A DNA stretch of 64,000 nucleotides from positions 124,001 through 188,000 of the forward strand of contig NC_016534.1 of NCBI RefSeq assembly GCF_000236905.1, written 5' to 3'. Source of the stretch: Tetrapisispora phaffii CBS 4417. Its lineage: Eukaryota; Ascomycota; Saccharomycetes; Saccharomycetales; Saccharomycetaceae. A program made the translations under genes and the position numbers. Shown piece by piece: positions 39,839 through 50,780 of this stretch (within the stretch, counting starts at the first letter, position 1; every line of letters starts with the position of its first letter). The notes below the pieces were generated by a model that saw only the letters and a program-made list of their open reading frames with translations, did not search any database and was not told the DNA's origin.

Positions 39839-41482
39839 ATGACTGACTATTACGGATACGGCGTAAGAGTTGAATTGAAGGATGGTAAGTTGATTCAAGG
39901 GAAGATTGCAAAGGCTACATCGAAAGGGTTGACTTTGAATGAAGTTCGGTTTGGTGATGGAGGTACTTCGCAGGCGTTTAAAGTTAGAGCCTCGCGTTTA
40001 AAAGACTTGAAGGTTTTATCAGTAGGTTCTGCCAAACATAGAGGTAATAATAACAGCGGTAACAGTAGTACTGCCAACAATGGGTCTCCCAGACCTCAAT
40101 CTGGTCAGAATGCAGATTGGAAGAATGATGATGTTGCGGGTATCAAGAAACAGGATGATTTTGATTTTCAAAGCAGTTTGAAGATGTTCAACAAAAAAGA
40201 TATTTTTGCTCAATTGAAACAACAAGATGAGATTAATCCAGATAACAGATTGGTGTCGCATAACAAGAAGCAAGGGACTAAACAGGACAAATACGATATC
40301 GACGAATTAGTTCTACCTGACGCGAAAGACGACGCATGGGATACTTTACATACCAACACTTCTGGAGACGTTGCTATTGCCGGTGAAGGAGAAGAAGATG
40401 ATGACGACGACGATTACGATGAGGATGATGTGGATAATGATAAATATTTCCCAGTGACCAAATCGATTAACATCACGCATTTATTGCATTCTGCATCTAG
40501 TAAGAATCCGAACGAAGACAAGAGTTCCTCTGGGGACAAGACCACTACTGACGAGTTATTGACCAAACTTGGACAGATGATAATCAATCAATCTGCAACC
40601 AAGGACAACGAGAGTCGCCGTAACTCTAGTGTGAGACAGCAAGCATTGCAAGCAAAGGACATCAAACTGACTGTGCCAATGGCGACCGCCATCCAATTGT
40701 GGGAGATTCAGCGGGTGACTTCTGAAAACTATGGCATCACCAGCACGATGACGAACGAAAACTTTGCAGTGAATGCCTCGAACTACATCAAACAGAAACT
40801 GGGCGGACGTGCACGTCTGCGTTCTCAAAACATGAATGCACAGCCATTGGTGATCATCCTAACTTCTGAATCAGCAAGAGTGGGCGCTAGAGCCCTTGCT
40901 GTTGGAAGACATCTGTGCAGTAACAATTACATCCGCGTGATCACAATGTTCACGAATGACATCAACGAAATCAAAGACCCATTGGTGAAGGAGCAACTGG
41001 ACATATACACTAAGTGCGGTGGCAAATTTGTCAACACTGTTTCGCAATTAGAAAACACCATTGAAAAATTGAACAGCCCTGTGGAATTAGTGATTGATGC
41101 AATGCAAGACTTGAATTGTAATCTTGGAGACCTGGTGGACGACAACGACAACGCCGAACGCAAGATTCTGAACATGATCCATTGGTGCAACGAACAAGCA
41201 CGAAAGGATAAGCAAGTATGGTCGATTGATATCCCTAGCGGATACGACAACGGGTCCGGCCTGGAGAACTTCCCCTCCTCTGTATCCGCCACCTCGGTGC
41301 TCTCCAGCGGATGGCCACTGTTGGCATTGCCGAGGATCCAAGAGAATGCCAACACCTTGCAAGACGTTGTGGTAGTCGACATCGGAACTCCACACGCTGC
41401 CTACACACATAACATCACTCTTCGCAAATTCCAGAACTGCGATCTCTTCGTGCAGCACGGCTCCTTGCCACTGATTATATAG
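39839..41482 (+). CDS. EDC3: Enhancer of mRNA decapping Edc3
   Basis: P-body protein that stimulates the Dcp1/Dcp2 decapping enzyme and scaffolds decapping factors. It has 547 residues (551 in S. cerevisiae). The N-terminal Lsm domain (about 1-65) reads YYGYGVRVELKDGKLIQGKI. The FDF motif, FDFQSSLKMFNKKDIFAQL (about 112-135), binds the helicase Dhh1. An acidic linker (GEEDDDDDDYDEDD) follows, then the C-terminal YjeF-N dimerisation domain (about 285-547) with VIILTSESARVGARALAVGRHL and WSIDIPSGYDNGSG. Matches YEL015W, located before VAC8 as here. The last 600 bases are more GC-rich than the rest of the gene. Confidence 0.96.
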   Translation: MTDYYGYGVRVELKDGKLIQGKIAKATSKGLTLNEVRFGDGGTSQAFKVRASRLKDLKVLSVGSAKHRGNNNSGNSSTANNGSPRPQSGQNADWKNDDVAGIKKQDDFDFQSSLKMFNKKDIFAQLKQQDEINPDNRLVSHNKKQGTKQDKYDIDELVLPDAKDDAWDTLHTNTSGDVAIAGEGEEDDDDDDYDEDDVDNDKYFPVTKSINITHLLHSASSKNPNEDKSSSGDKTTTDELLTKLGQMIINQSATKDNESRRNSSVRQQALQAKDIKLTVPMATAIQLWEIQRVTSENYGITSTMTNENFAVNASNYIKQKLGGRARLRSQNMNAQPLVIILTSESARVGARALAVGRHLCSNNYIRVITMFTNDINEIKDPLVKEQLDIYTKCGGKFVNTVSQLENTIEKLNSPVELVIDAMQDLNCNLGDLVDDNDNAERKILNMIHWCNEQARKDKQVWSIDIPSGYDNGSGLENFPSSVSATSVLSSGWPLLALPRIQENANTLQDVVVVDIGTPHAAYTHNITLRKFQNCDLFVQHGSLPLII

Positions 41483-41558
41483 TCCAACACATAACCCAAA
41501 TAATATAACATCTACACCTGTCGAACTGTCGAGCTACAGAACAGTGTGTCTCTTTGCG

Positions 41559-41671
41559 ACACCCATACGGGTCCCATGCGGGTCAAACCGGGTAACACCC
41601 AGCTCCGCCAACCAGAACTGTTACCCGGCCGCGCTTTACCGACGGGTCACAAGGGGCCAGAAGTCGGGTAA
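41559..41671. promoter_or_regulatory. Rap1 and triple Reb1 motif cluster upstream of VAC8
   Basis: ACACCCATAC (Rap1 consensus) lies at 41559-41568. Reb1 cores lie at CGGGTAA 41589-41595, TTACCCGG 41621-41628 and CGGGTAA 41665-41671. Four general regulatory factor motifs in 113 bp exceed chance expectation. The cluster is about 580-690 bp upstream of VAC8 and just downstream of EDC3, so it may also block read-through transcription. Confidence 0.6.
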
Positions 41672-42050
41672 CACGCAAACGGCGCGGAAAACAAAAAAAC
41701 GAAAAGAAAAAAAAAGTATATATATATACAGCAAGATAACTAAATTTAGTTATTTCTCATCTTACTTTGTCTCTGGTGTAAGACTCTGTTTTATTCATTA
41801 ACTGGTATCTAGAGCAAGGTGTCTCTGTGTGTGTATGTATATATACATATATCATTGAACTATCCAATTGGTTAATTGCTTTTTTAGTGCTTAATATCTG
41901 TTTAAAACAGGTTGATATATTTATACATATTAAGTTCATTTTACATTTAGGGAAGGAATATTATAGTTATATTCTTTCGTTTGTGTTTTAACACTTTTTT
42001 GACATCTCACATATATATATATATATATACTANATATATATATATATATA

Positions 42051-42213
42051 NNNNNNNNNNNNNNNNNNNNNNNNNNNNNNNNNNNNNNNNNNNNNNNNNN
42101 NNNNNNNNNNNNNNNNNNNNNNNNNNNNNNNNNNNNNNNNNNNNNNNNNNNNNNNNNNNNNNNNNNNNNNNNNNNNNNNNNNNNNNNNNNNNNNNNNNNN
42201 NNNNNNNNNNNNN
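42051..42213. other. Assembly gap (163 N)
   Basis: Run of 163 N flanked on the left by an (AT)n tract that itself contains a single N at 42033. The gap is therefore most likely an unresolved AT microsatellite. It ends 31 bases before the VAC8 start codon, so the VAC8 leader and core promoter are missing. Confidence 0.97.
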
Positions 42214-42244
42214 ATCTTTACATATTGTTCTCTTTTGATTTGTA

Positions 42245-43951
42245 ATGGGTGCTTGTTGTAGTTGTTTGAAAAGTGATAGCAACGAAGAGCCTAACATTCT
42301 TCCTATTTCAGATAATGAACGTGAAGCTGTCACTGCGTTGTTAGGTTATTTGGAGGATAAAGATCGTTACGATTTCTATTCGGGTGGCCCTCTAAAAGCA
42401 TTGACCACATTGGTTTATTCGGAGAATCTAAATTTACAAAAAAGTGCTGCATTGGCTTTTGCTGAAATCACTGAAAAGTATGTTCGTCTGGTCGATCGTT
42501 CTGTTTTTGATCCAATCTTGGTTTTGTTAAAAAGTTCCGATCCTCAAATTCAGGTTGCCGCTTGCGCTGCTTTAGGGAATTTAGCAGTTAATAATGAAAA
42601 TAAACTATTAATAGTGGAAATGGGAGGTTTGAAGCCATTGATCAATCAAATGATGGGCGATAATGTCGAGGTTCAGTGTAATGCTGTCGGCTGTATCACA
42701 AATCTGGCTACTCAAGACGACAATAAACATAAGATAGCAACTAGTGGGGCTTTGATTCCATTGACAAAACTAGCAAAATCAAAGCATATAAGAGTCCAGA
42801 GAAATGCCACTGGTGCTCTATTGAATATGACACACTCGGGGGAAAATAGAAAAGAGTTAGTTGGTGCTGGTGCCGTCCCCGTCCTTGTGTCGTTATTGTC
42901 GTCGACAGACCCAGACGTCCAATACTATTGTACTACTGCATTGTCAAATATCGCTGTTGATGAAGTTAATAGGAAAACTTTGGCTCAAACGGAACCTCGC
43001 TTAGTATCTAAATTAGTCTCATTGATGGATTCTCCATCTCAAAGGGTTAAATGCCAAGCCACTCTAGCTTTAAGAAATTTGGCCTCAGACACTAGTTATC
43101 AATTAGAAATTGTGAGAGCTGGTGGGTTACCACATTTAGTTACATTGATCCAAAGCGATTCGATGCCATTGGTACTAGCCAGTGTCGCTTGTGTTAGAAA
43201 TATCTCTATCCATCCATTGAATGAAGGTTTGATAGTCGATGCCGGTTTCTTGAAACCTTTGGTTAAACTATTAGATTTTAAAGGTTCGGAGGAAATTCAA
43301 TGCCATACAGTCTCCACATTAAGAAATTTGGCAGCTTCATCAGAGAAAAACAGAAATGAATTTTTTGAAAGTGGTGCTGTAGAGAAATGCAAACAATTAG
43401 CCTTAGATTCTCCGATTAGTGTACAGAGTGAAATATCGGCATGTTTTGCCATTTTGGCTTTAGCAGATGTCTCCAAAATGACTTTATTAAACTTAAATAT
43501 CCTTGATGCTTTATTACCAATGACTTTCTCTGATAATCAAGAAGTTTCAGGAAATGCTGCCGCTGCGCTTGCAAATCTATGCTCAAGAATAAACAATTAC
43601 TCAAAGATAATGGATGCATGGGATCAACCTAGTGATGGTATTCGTGGTTTCTTAGTCCGTTTCTTACAAAGCAATTATATCACTTTTGAACATATTGCCC
43701 TATGGACAATTTTACAATTACTAGAGAGTCATAATGATAGAATAGTACAATTGGTCAAAAATGATAAAGAAATTATCGATGGAGTAAGACATATGGCAGA
43801 TATCACTTACGAACGTTTACAGAGATCGGAAACTGATTCAAAGAATGCAGGAAATAATGATATAGTTGATTCAACTAATTCAGATTACGTTGATGATGCA
43901 AGCATGGACCTGTACAATATTACTCAACAAATTCTTCAATTTTTGAATTAA
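42245..43951 (+). CDS. VAC8: Armadillo-repeat vacuolar protein Vac8
   Basis: Vacuole membrane adaptor for vacuole inheritance (with Vac17), nucleus-vacuole junctions (with Nvj1) and selective autophagy (with Atg13). It has 568 residues (578 in S. cerevisiae). The N-terminus MGACCSCLK predicts N-myristoylation at Gly2 and palmitoylation at Cys4, Cys5 and Cys7, which anchor it to the vacuole. Armadillo repeats fill about residues 35-520, with repeated units such as [38 protein letters not shown] and [15 protein letters not shown]. Matches YEL013W downstream of EDC3. The upstream sequence is lost in the assembly gap, but the lipid-anchor motif fixes the start. Confidence 0.98.
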   Translation: MGACCSCLKSDSNEEPNILPISDNEREAVTALLGYLEDKDRYDFYSGGPLKALTTLVYSENLNLQKSAALAFAEITEKYVRLVDRSVFDPILVLLKSSDPQIQVAACAALGNLAVNNENKLLIVEMGGLKPLINQMMGDNVEVQCNAVGCITNLATQDDNKHKIATSGALIPLTKLAKSKHIRVQRNATGALLNMTHSGENRKELVGAGAVPVLVSLLSSTDPDVQYYCTTALSNIAVDEVNRKTLAQTEPRLVSKLVSLMDSPSQRVKCQATLALRNLASDTSYQLEIVRAGGLPHLVTLIQSDSMPLVLASVACVRNISIHPLNEGLIVDAGFLKPLVKLLDFKGSEEIQCHTVSTLRNLAASSEKNRNEFFESGAVEKCKQLALDSPISVQSEISACFAILALADVSKMTLLNLNILDALLPMTFSDNQEVSGNAAAALANLCSRINNYSKIMDAWDQPSDGIRGFLVRFLQSNYITFEHIALWTILQLLESHNDRIVQLVKNDKEIIDGVRHMADITYERLQRSETDSKNAGNNDIVDSTNSDYVDDASMDLYNITQQILQFLN

Positions 43952-44711
43952 GTTTGAAGGGAAATATTCCTAAAAATAAAAGAATATAAGTTGTTTATAT
44001 TATATCGAAATTGTAATTTTAGTAGGGAAAATCGGCATAACTTTAAATTATCTATAAGTTGTTGCGAAAAATGGGAAGAAATGGAATCATAGAATGATTT
44101 CTTTTGGTTGTAGTTCATAAAATGGGAAAAATCTAAAGAAAAATAATAGAACAAATGGTAATAAATAATAAGTTTAATGAAACTCCACCAATGTTATTAG
44201 AGTCGTTCTTTATACATCTATCCTGCCTAAAAAGATAATAATGAATTATAAAATAAAAATAATATTAAATTAAAAAAAAATACATGCATATGTGAATGTA
44301 TATGTAACAAAAAAAACACAATAAATCTTTGCGAATAAATAATTAATTAAACTAATTAGTACAATAAAAGACTATCATATAATTCACGTTAGTACAACAA
44401 TAATTTTGTTGATTTCTGTGATTCATTTGCTGTAATATTCATAGTGTTATTGCTATTCATGGATCATAATTGCATCGAACTTGTTATCCCTCAACGAAAC
44501 TGGTCGCAAACTAAGACGAATGCTAGTGATCACATTCAAATACACCGTTACCTAATTTGTAGACAAGGTACTGACTTTCTTCTTGTCCAGGCAATAGTTC
44601 ATTTGATTAAATTATCCGTTTCGAATGGGTTTGAATAATTAATGTGTTTAACAGCATTATGACAAATATGGCATTCTTGAACTTTTCCTCATGCGTAACT
44701 CTCGAAACGTT
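43952..44711. other. Convergent intergenic region VAC8-MAK31
   Basis: Very AT-rich 3' flanks of two convergent genes. A 64-codon ORF at 44444 has no family resemblance. No repeat or RNA gene is supported. Confidence 0.5.
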
Positions 44712-45011
44712 TTATATTACACTTTTCAAAAGATCCTTCTTAAACGATATTATATTATCCATATCATTTTTAGCAATTTTTATCGATAGAATACTTGCTT
44801 GTGGAACACTGACTAAACCCATAAGTCTTGCATTGTCTACACTTTCACCCTTTTCATTTATTCGATCACCGATACAAAGTTCCTGAGCATGATTGATTAA
44901 TAGATTCAATTGAGCATCTAATGCAACTAATGATCCTCTGATTACTCTCGTATCGTTGATATTGATGTATAAAGTCTTACCAATAAAATCATGCAACTGC
45001 AGTTTATCCAT
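44712..45011 (-). CDS. MAK31: NatC N-acetyltransferase auxiliary subunit Mak31 (Lsm-like)
   Basis: Small Lsm-fold protein of 99 residues (88 in S. cerevisiae). Mak31 is a subunit of the NatC N-terminal acetyltransferase with Mak3 and Mak10, first found through maintenance of the L-A killer virus. The Sm1 region is visible as LHDFIGKTLYININDTRVIRGSLVALDAQLNLLINHAQEL, and the Sm2 region as RLMGLVSVPQASILSIKI. It is divergent from a small ORF that fits HTL1, the same arrangement as YCR020C-A and YCR020W-B. Expected neighbours MAK32 and PET18 are absent. Confidence 0.88.
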   Translation of the reverse strand: MDKLQLHDFIGKTLYININDTRVIRGSLVALDAQLNLLINHAQELCIGDRINEKGESVDNARLMGLVSVPQASILSIKIAKNDMDNIISFKKDLLKSVI

Positions 45012-45409
45012 CTTAACAAATATATTTAAACTTCAACCCTGGAACAGTAAGGTAATCTTTTGAAAGTAATGCAGGACTCAACTATTAACCTGTTAACTAC
45101 TTGTTGATATTAGAGTTCTCTATTCACTTGACAGTATATATATATATATACATACTTCAAAAAGATTCTTGTCTTATACTATGGCATTTTTTTTGCAATC
45201 ATCAGGTTTTCTTTTTATTATGGCAAAGTGAAATTTCGAAAAGCACGTACCTATCTATTGTACACATGTAAACTGATAAGTGGAAGTGGATCTATAGTTT
45301 ATAAAAGAATGGCACTGTTATATACAACGTCCTAAGTTAATTCAAACTCAGATATAGACTTGTATATTTGTGTTTAAACAGTGAACGGTTTGGCATACAA
45401 CACCAAAAA
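45012..45409. other. Divergent promoter region MAK31-HTL1
   Basis: AT-rich, with a TATA-like (TA)n tract at about 45135-45150. No other element stands out. Confidence 0.45.
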
Positions 45410-45637
45410 ATGACCACAACGAATAACATCGATATTGATAATGAAATAAAACAATACAATAACGTAACTTTGAAATCATTAACAGCTTCACAACTACTAT
45501 CACAAAGGGAAAATATATGTGAGCTGTTTCAATTGATAGACGATACTGCTATACATGGTATGATCGTCAACGAGAAAAGACAGACCTCGACATTAAATGG
45601 TTTAAAGTCTCAATTAGAAATATTAAAGAAGGATTAG
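45410..45637 (+). CDS. HTL1: Small protein at the HTL1 position, RSC complex subunit
   Basis: The ATG at 45410 gives 75 residues (MTTTNNIDIDNEIKQYNN start), close to the 78 residues of S. cerevisiae Htl1. The central part, SLTASQLLSQRENICELFQLIDDTAIHGMIVN, looks like a conserved helical core. Htl1 is a small RSC chromatin-remodelling subunit needed at high temperature. The identification rests mainly on size and on divergence from MAK31 as in YCR020C-A/YCR020W-B, because the protein is too short and variable for a firm motif call. Upstream in-frame sequence lacks an ATG. Confidence 0.7.
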   Translation: MTTTNNIDIDNEIKQYNNVTLKSLTASQLLSQRENICELFQLIDDTAIHGMIVNEKRQTSTLNGLKSQLEILKKD

Positions 45638-46089
45638 TTTCCAATTCAGTGTTACGAATCCCAAGAACCAAATCAAGAAGACTAGTGAAATCTAACTAGA
45701 TTGTCACGTCTGTTGTACTATGTAACATTAGCATATATATATATAAGATCAAGAAACAATAAAACATAATTTTTGTTCATAATTGTATGTCATATGTACT
45801 CTTAAGATATGTATGAATTTATCGTATTCGCTATAATATTATGGATTACATTAACACAACTAAATAGGTAGACATTTGTATGATCTGCTTATGACAAATA
45901 TATATAATCTCTTTAGCAACTTTCATTAAATTAAATGTTAATACTATTCATTGTTCTTAATGGAGGATGTTAACATCGCATCCGCACGCTATTAAAATGA
46001 ATCATTTGTAAAGAGATAAGGAGAATCATAAATTACATTTACATGATTTTGAAAGTTACTTTACTCAAATTTTATTTTGCAGTGCTGTT

Positions 46090-46133
<44 letters not shown>

Positions 46134-46341
46134 ATTTATAACTATATATATTGAGTAAATTATTCATTTAAAATCAGGTAGTTATTGTGAGCTTGCTAGA
46201 AAGTGAGAAATAAGGAAACGAATAATATAGTTAAAGAACTGATTAATTAAATACACTTTGAAATTAAGGGAAACATTTATAGTTACTGGTTAATAAGATT
46301 TAAAGATTTAGAGTTTGTATTAGGTTTAAAGTTTATACAAA
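45638..46341. other. Intergenic region HTL1-UBC8
   Basis: AT-rich UBC8 promoter region containing the AT microsatellite at 46094-46131. No gene is supported; HSP30 and MAK32/PET18 equivalents are not found. Confidence 0.5.
46094..46131. repeat. AT dinucleotide microsatellite
   Basis: About 19 uninterrupted AT units, 210 bp upstream of UBC8. A tract of this length can extrude as a cruciform and often varies between strains. Confidence 0.95.
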
Positions 46342-47022
46342 ATGTCTAGTGGGAATACAAAGAGAAGAATTGAAACAGATGTGATGAAATTGCTAATGAG
46401 CGACCATGATGTTAGATTGGTGAACGACAATATGCAAGAATTTTATGTCAAATTCCATGGACCAAAAGATACACCTTACGAGGGTGGTGTCTGGAGACTT
46501 CATGTTGAGTTGCCAGACAATTATCCATATAAATCCCCAAGTATTGGTTTTGTGAACAAGATATTCCATCCAAATATTGATATTGCTTCAGGTTCCATTT
46601 GTTTGGATGTGATTAATTCTACATGGTCTCCATTATATGATCTACTTAATATAATAGAATGGATGATCCCAGGGCTTCTAAAGGAACCTAATGGCAGTGA
46701 TCCGTTAAATAATGAGGCTGCTGGATTACAGTTGCATGATAAGAAAATATATGAGGAGAAGATCAAAGAATATATTGATAAATATGCAACCTTAGCAAAA
46801 TATAAGGCCAGGTTCTGTACAGGGTCTGATAGCGATGATGACGAGGAAGACAGAGAAGGGGTTGACGATAGTGCTGAGGAAGAGAAAGAAAGTGCAACAG
46901 TTTTGGCTCAACATAACGGTAATGTGGACTCAAGATATGAAGCGTCCGATGATGAAATCAGTGACGTTCACTCTGATGAGTTAAGTGACATTGCTGTCTC
47001 ATCTGATGAAGAATTTGAATAA
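46342..47022 (+). CDS. UBC8: Ubiquitin-conjugating enzyme Ubc8
   Basis: E2 enzyme of the GID pathway that degrades gluconeogenic enzymes such as fructose-1,6-bisphosphatase when glucose returns. It has 226 residues (218 in S. cerevisiae). The UBC fold spans 1-150, with HPN (FHPNID) and active-site C87 in [14 protein letters not shown]. The C-terminal 65 residues are highly acidic ([12 protein letters not shown] onwards), a family feature. In S. cerevisiae UBC8 carries an intron near its 5' end; here [18 protein letters not shown] is one uninterrupted frame, so the intron is absent. Matches YEL012W. Confidence 0.97.
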   Translation: MSSGNTKRRIETDVMKLLMSDHDVRLVNDNMQEFYVKFHGPKDTPYEGGVWRLHVELPDNYPYKSPSIGFVNKIFHPNIDIASGSICLDVINSTWSPLYDLLNIIEWMIPGLLKEPNGSDPLNNEAAGLQLHDKKIYEEKIKEYIDKYATLAKYKARFCTGSDSDDDEEDREGVDDSAEEEKESATVLAQHNGNVDSRYEASDDEISDVHSDELSDIAVSSDEEFE

Positions 47023-47132
47023 ATTATCCAAAGTCAACTTAACACAGCACAACAGGATAACGAGGTGTTGTCAAGATGCAATATGATAACTTCTAACTAG
47101 TCATATTTATGGTCTGTACAAGACCATTCGAT

Positions 47133-47166
47133 TAATTGTATATATGACATGTCATATATACAATTA
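47133..47166. repeat. Perfect 34-bp palindrome
   Basis: Every base from 47133 to 47149 pairs with its mirror from 47150 to 47166; the centre is GACATGTC. It lies 110 bp past the UBC8 stop and 217 bp from the 3' end of the tRNA-Lys gene. It could be a bidirectional terminator hairpin or a dimeric factor site. Confidence 0.9.
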
Positions 47167-47383
47167 GCAATCGGATAAAGCAGAAATTTGCAGTGCATTG
47201 AACCTAATTGAAGAGAAAATAAAATTGGCGCACAGAATTCAACTGTATTCCGAGATAAATAATATATTCAGTTTTAATAATGTGATAATTAAGATCTTTT
47301 AAATATAAACCAATAAATATAGTTTTTGTATGTGTCGTTTATATCACATTTGTTGTAATGAGAAGGTAATTACAAAAATTAAA

Positions 47384-47456
47384 AGCCCTGTAGGGGGATC
47401 GAACCCCTAACCTTGTGATTAAGAGTCACACGCGCTACCGATTGAGCCAACAAGGC
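47384..47456 (-). tRNA. tRNA-Lys (anticodon CUU)
   Basis: A 73-nt cloverleaf on the minus strand without an intron. It starts GCCTTGT and ends ACAGGGC followed by discriminator U, with a G-U pair in the acceptor stem. The anticodon loop reads CTCTTAA, so the anticodon is CTT. Box B GGTTCGATCC is present. A tRNA-Lys(CUU) gene also lies close to CWH43 on S. cerevisiae chromosome III as I recall it, so this may be a positional orthologue. Confidence 0.95.
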
Positions 47457-47804
47457 TAAATTTCTTGGATATTCAAAATCTAGCGATGTTGTCTAACCGA
47501 CTTGAACGGGTCACATGCTTAAAAGGTTTATCTCGGCTTTAAACCCAGTTTTTGCAATTCAGAGAAGGTTGCTATAAAGAGCGGTTGCATATTGAAACTT
47601 TTAACTGATAAATTATTTTAATATCATTAGGGTTTTTAAGTTCAAGTTCATTAATTCTTTAAATTATTGAACTCAGAAAGGTATCGTATCTAAGTTATAT
47701 CCATTGCTGAAGTTGGGGGTGTTATATTCTTCCGAGCACTGGAGTCAAAACTACTGAAAGAATAACAAAAAAGAGGTAGTGATAAAATAAATAAAAACTA
47801 CAAT

Positions 47805-50780
47805 ATGGTAGCTGTTAATGGTAAGATTATCCCACTCACACATACTATTTGCGCAAGTGCTGCTTTTTTAGTGGCATTAATAGTGGGATGTTCTTTACAT
47901 TACCATAAAATTGTTGAAAACGCCCACTATGGCTATCCAGACGAATGGTTTCCAAGTGTGTCTGCTACGATTGGTGATCGATACCCTGAACGATCTATAT
48001 TCCAGATTTTAATTGCTTTAACTTCCTTCCCAAGATTTCTTTTACTTTTAGGTCATTACTACTTGAATGGCTCAACAACCACATTTTTAGTTGGAGTTTT
48101 AAGGACAGTCACGTGTGGTGGCTGGGTTTACATTACTAGTACCGATGATCATAATATTCATGATATCTTTATGATTTCATATATGGTGTTGACAATTCCA
48201 TGGAATTATTTTATAATCAAATACTCTAGCATCAAAAGAAGACAAACTATTGTCGCATCGATGTTTTACATTGTTTTATTCCCATTGATTTATTGGTACA
48301 TACAACATCAAGTACATCATGTTGGAGGCGCTTATTCCATGTACGCTTATTTCGAATGGAGCTTGATTGTTATTGATATTGCTTTCGATTCTTTAGCATA
48401 TGCTGATTTCAATAGGTTCACTATCAATTTAGGTTTCACAAATAAGGATTCTGAATTGAATTGGTTCTTCAAAATTGATCAAACTAAATCATTATCTATT
48501 GAACGTTCTGAAAATGATGTCAAGGTAGTTGATGAAGACAATGAAGTTGTATACGAAGAGAGAGAAATTGACACAAAGGTAATCAAATCAAGTGATGAAA
48601 TTATAGAAATCTTAATTGAAAATGAAAAGGACATTTCAATTTTAAGCTCAACTGAGCCTGCCCCACAGTACGATTCCTTTATTTATATTCTAACTACTTT
48701 CTTTAACTCATTTATATTCTGGACAGCTATCACTGGGTTGGGTTGTAGTGTTTGGCATTTTCCATTATGGTACATGGGTATTTCAGGTTATGAAGCTGCT
48801 ATCTTAGGTTACGGTGGGTGTGTCGTTTTATTTTTACCTATGATGTCAACTATTATTTATCAATATGGTTCATTGGTAGGTGGTTTGATACTTCTTGGCT
48901 CTTATTTGGTCAGTGTACCCGAATCAAGATTACTGGTTGTTTGTGCAGGTGCTGTTATTCTAATTGCTCAATTTACCTTAAATTTGCAGGCCATTTCAAA
49001 CGCTTCGATCAATAGTGGATTCACAGTCCTATGGATTTTAGGTCTTGTCTTCTCTGTTGTTCTAAAAATGGGATTCTACTCCAACAATCCACTATGGCCA
49101 ATCATGAATGAAACTAATGGCGGTTGGAATAAAACTGGACTAATTATTGTCTCAATATTTGGTGTTCTGTCACCTTATACAAATTCAGTTCATTTTTCTG
49201 AAAACAATAATCAATTCAAATCGCAAAATCATGTTTCTTTCTTCTCTAAATTATCTCTGGGTTTGGGTTTTGGTTCTTTAATGTTTTCAATACATCAAAT
49301 GTTAAGTGATGCTTCAACTATAATTTACTGGTCTTGGGAAGGTTATAATGAAGTGAGCCAAGGGCCATTGCAATGGCCATGGAGTTCAGTTACTTGCTTA
49401 ACTATGTTAGGCGCTTGCATCTTTTCTGTGGTGTTCACCGGTAGATCATTTGTCCCATGTGTGCTATTGGCAGCGTCGACAACTATTTTATGTTTAAGGA
49501 GCATTAAAGAGTGGGACAATTTTATCTATGGTGGCTTACCATATGTGGTTGCTATTATTTTAATAATTCCAACCTACTTATCTGCTCTAAGCAACATTAA
49601 AAGTTTATGGGTATTCGCCATTGGTGCATTATTATATGTAATTTACATATTAGCCCATGTCTGGGTCGTAGCATATGCTTTTGTCCCATTCGGTTGGCTA
49701 TTGAGAGAAAGAATTGAAGTTGTATTGTCAAGCACGACGATTTTCATCATTATGGGAGCGGTATTAAATAATGGCAATGTATTAAAAAGAGGTTCTGCTT
49801 TGGGTAAGAAGTTCACATTGTGGTTATATTTCTTTAGCGTGTTAATTGCGACCTTGACTGGGGTATTTACAAAACAGCTACAGCCAATTGGAGTACCACA
49901 GCCATATCATCCAGAGTCTAAATTAATTACTGCTGGTATCTGGACTATTCATTTTGGTTTAGATAATGATATGTGGGCATCTGAAGATAGAATGATAGAA
50001 TTATTGAAGGATATGGAACTAGATGTTTTTGGTGTCTTGGAATCTGATACACAACGTATTGTTATGGGTAATAGAGACTTAACAAGTAAATTAGGCCATA
50101 AATTAAATATGTATTCAGACTACGGGCCAGGACCAAACAAACATACTTGGGGATGTGCATTATTCTCTAAATTCCCAATAATTAATTCTACGCATCATTT
50201 ATTACCATCTCCAGATGGTGAACTTGCACCAGCTATTCATGCTACCTTGAAAACATATAACGATCAATTAGTTGATGTATTTGTTTTTCACAGTGGACAA
50301 GAAGAAGATGATGAAGACAGAAGGTTACAGACTGAGGCTTTATCTAAACTAATGGGAAGCACAGATAGACCAGCTATTTTATTAAGTTACTTAGTAACTG
50401 AGCCACTAGAGGGTAATTATAATACCTATGTAAGTGATATCTCTGGTATGCATGACATTGATCCTTCAGACGATGACAGATGGTGTGAATATATCCTATA
50501 CAAAAATTTATTAAGAACAGGTTATGCAAGAGTTGCAAGAGGCACCATCACTGACACAGAACTACAAGTTGGTAAATTCCGTGTCCTACCTGAAATTGCA
50601 TTAGAGAAACTTGGCGATGCATTATACATGAACAGTTACACCAATTTCCCTCAAGATGATGATCTAAAATTCCCAGATATGTTTTTAGGTGAAGGTGAAA
50701 GAGGCCATTTCTATCACGTATTTGATGAACCACGTTACTATAGACCAGGTTCACCTCAAAATGATGAGATATATGATTGA
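47805..50780 (+). CDS. CWH43: GPI-anchor lipid remodelling protein Cwh43
   Basis: Membrane protein that replaces the lipid of GPI anchors with ceramide; 991 residues (953 in S. cerevisiae). The N-terminal part (about 1-215) is a PGAP2/Frag1-like multi-span region, starting [19 protein letters not shown]. After a charged loop (about 220-290), a second block of many spans runs to about 690. The C-terminal 290 residues are a lumenal exonuclease/endonuclease/phosphatase-like domain ([22 protein letters not shown], then [19 protein letters not shown]). This two-part structure is specific to the family. Matches YCR017C. It is convergent with the orphan ORF that follows. Confidence 0.97.
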   Translation: MVAVNGKIIPLTHTICASAAFLVALIVGCSLHYHKIVENAHYGYPDEWFPSVSATIGDRYPERSIFQILIALTSFPRFLLLLGHYYLNGSTTTFLVGVLRTVTCGGWVYITSTDDHNIHDIFMISYMVLTIPWNYFIIKYSSIKRRQTIVASMFYIVLFPLIYWYIQHQVHHVGGAYSMYAYFEWSLIVIDIAFDSLAYADFNRFTINLGFTNKDSELNWFFKIDQTKSLSIERSENDVKVVDEDNEVVYEEREIDTKVIKSSDEIIEILIENEKDISILSSTEPAPQYDSFIYILTTFFNSFIFWTAITGLGCSVWHFPLWYMGISGYEAAILGYGGCVVLFLPMMSTIIYQYGSLVGGLILLGSYLVSVPESRLLVVCAGAVILIAQFTLNLQAISNASINSGFTVLWILGLVFSVVLKMGFYSNNPLWPIMNETNGGWNKTGLIIVSIFGVLSPYTNSVHFSENNNQFKSQNHVSFFSKLSLGLGFGSLMFSIHQMLSDASTIIYWSWEGYNEVSQGPLQWPWSSVTCLTMLGACIFSVVFTGRSFVPCVLLAASTTILCLRSIKEWDNFIYGGLPYVVAIILIIPTYLSALSNIKSLWVFAIGALLYVIYILAHVWVVAYAFVPFGWLLRERIEVVLSSTTIFIIMGAVLNNGNVLKRGSALGKKFTLWLYFFSVLIATLTGVFTKQLQPIGVPQPYHPESKLITAGIWTIHFGLDNDMWASEDRMIELLKDMELDVFGVLESDTQRIVMGNRDLTSKLGHKLNMYSDYGPGPNKHTWGCALFSKFPIINSTHHLLPSPDGELAPAIHATLKTYNDQLVDVFVFHSGQEEDDEDRRLQTEALSKLMGSTDRPAILLSYLVTEPLEGNYNTYVSDISGMHDIDPSDDDRWCEYILYKNLLRTGYARVARGTITDTELQVGKFRVLPEIALEKLGDALYMNSYTNFPQDDDLKFPDMFLGEGERGHFYHVFDEPRYYRPGSPQNDEIYD

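Larger units (their letters stand above)
41483..42244. other. EDC3-VAC8 spacer with GC-rich block and assembly gap
   Basis: From 41483 to about 41700 the sequence is GC-rich and holds Rap1 and Reb1 motifs. From 41700 it turns to AT microsatellites, including an 18-bp palindrome (41736-41753), and then the N gap. No gene is supported; any element in the gap is unseen. Confidence 0.6.
47023..47804. other. Spacer UBC8-CWH43 containing tRNA-Lys
   Basis: Apart from the tRNA gene, this holds a perfect 34-bp palindrome at 47133-47166 and AT-rich flanks. A less AT-rich stretch at about 47480-47580 has no recognised function. No LTR or Ty remnant was found beside the tRNA. Confidence 0.55.
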
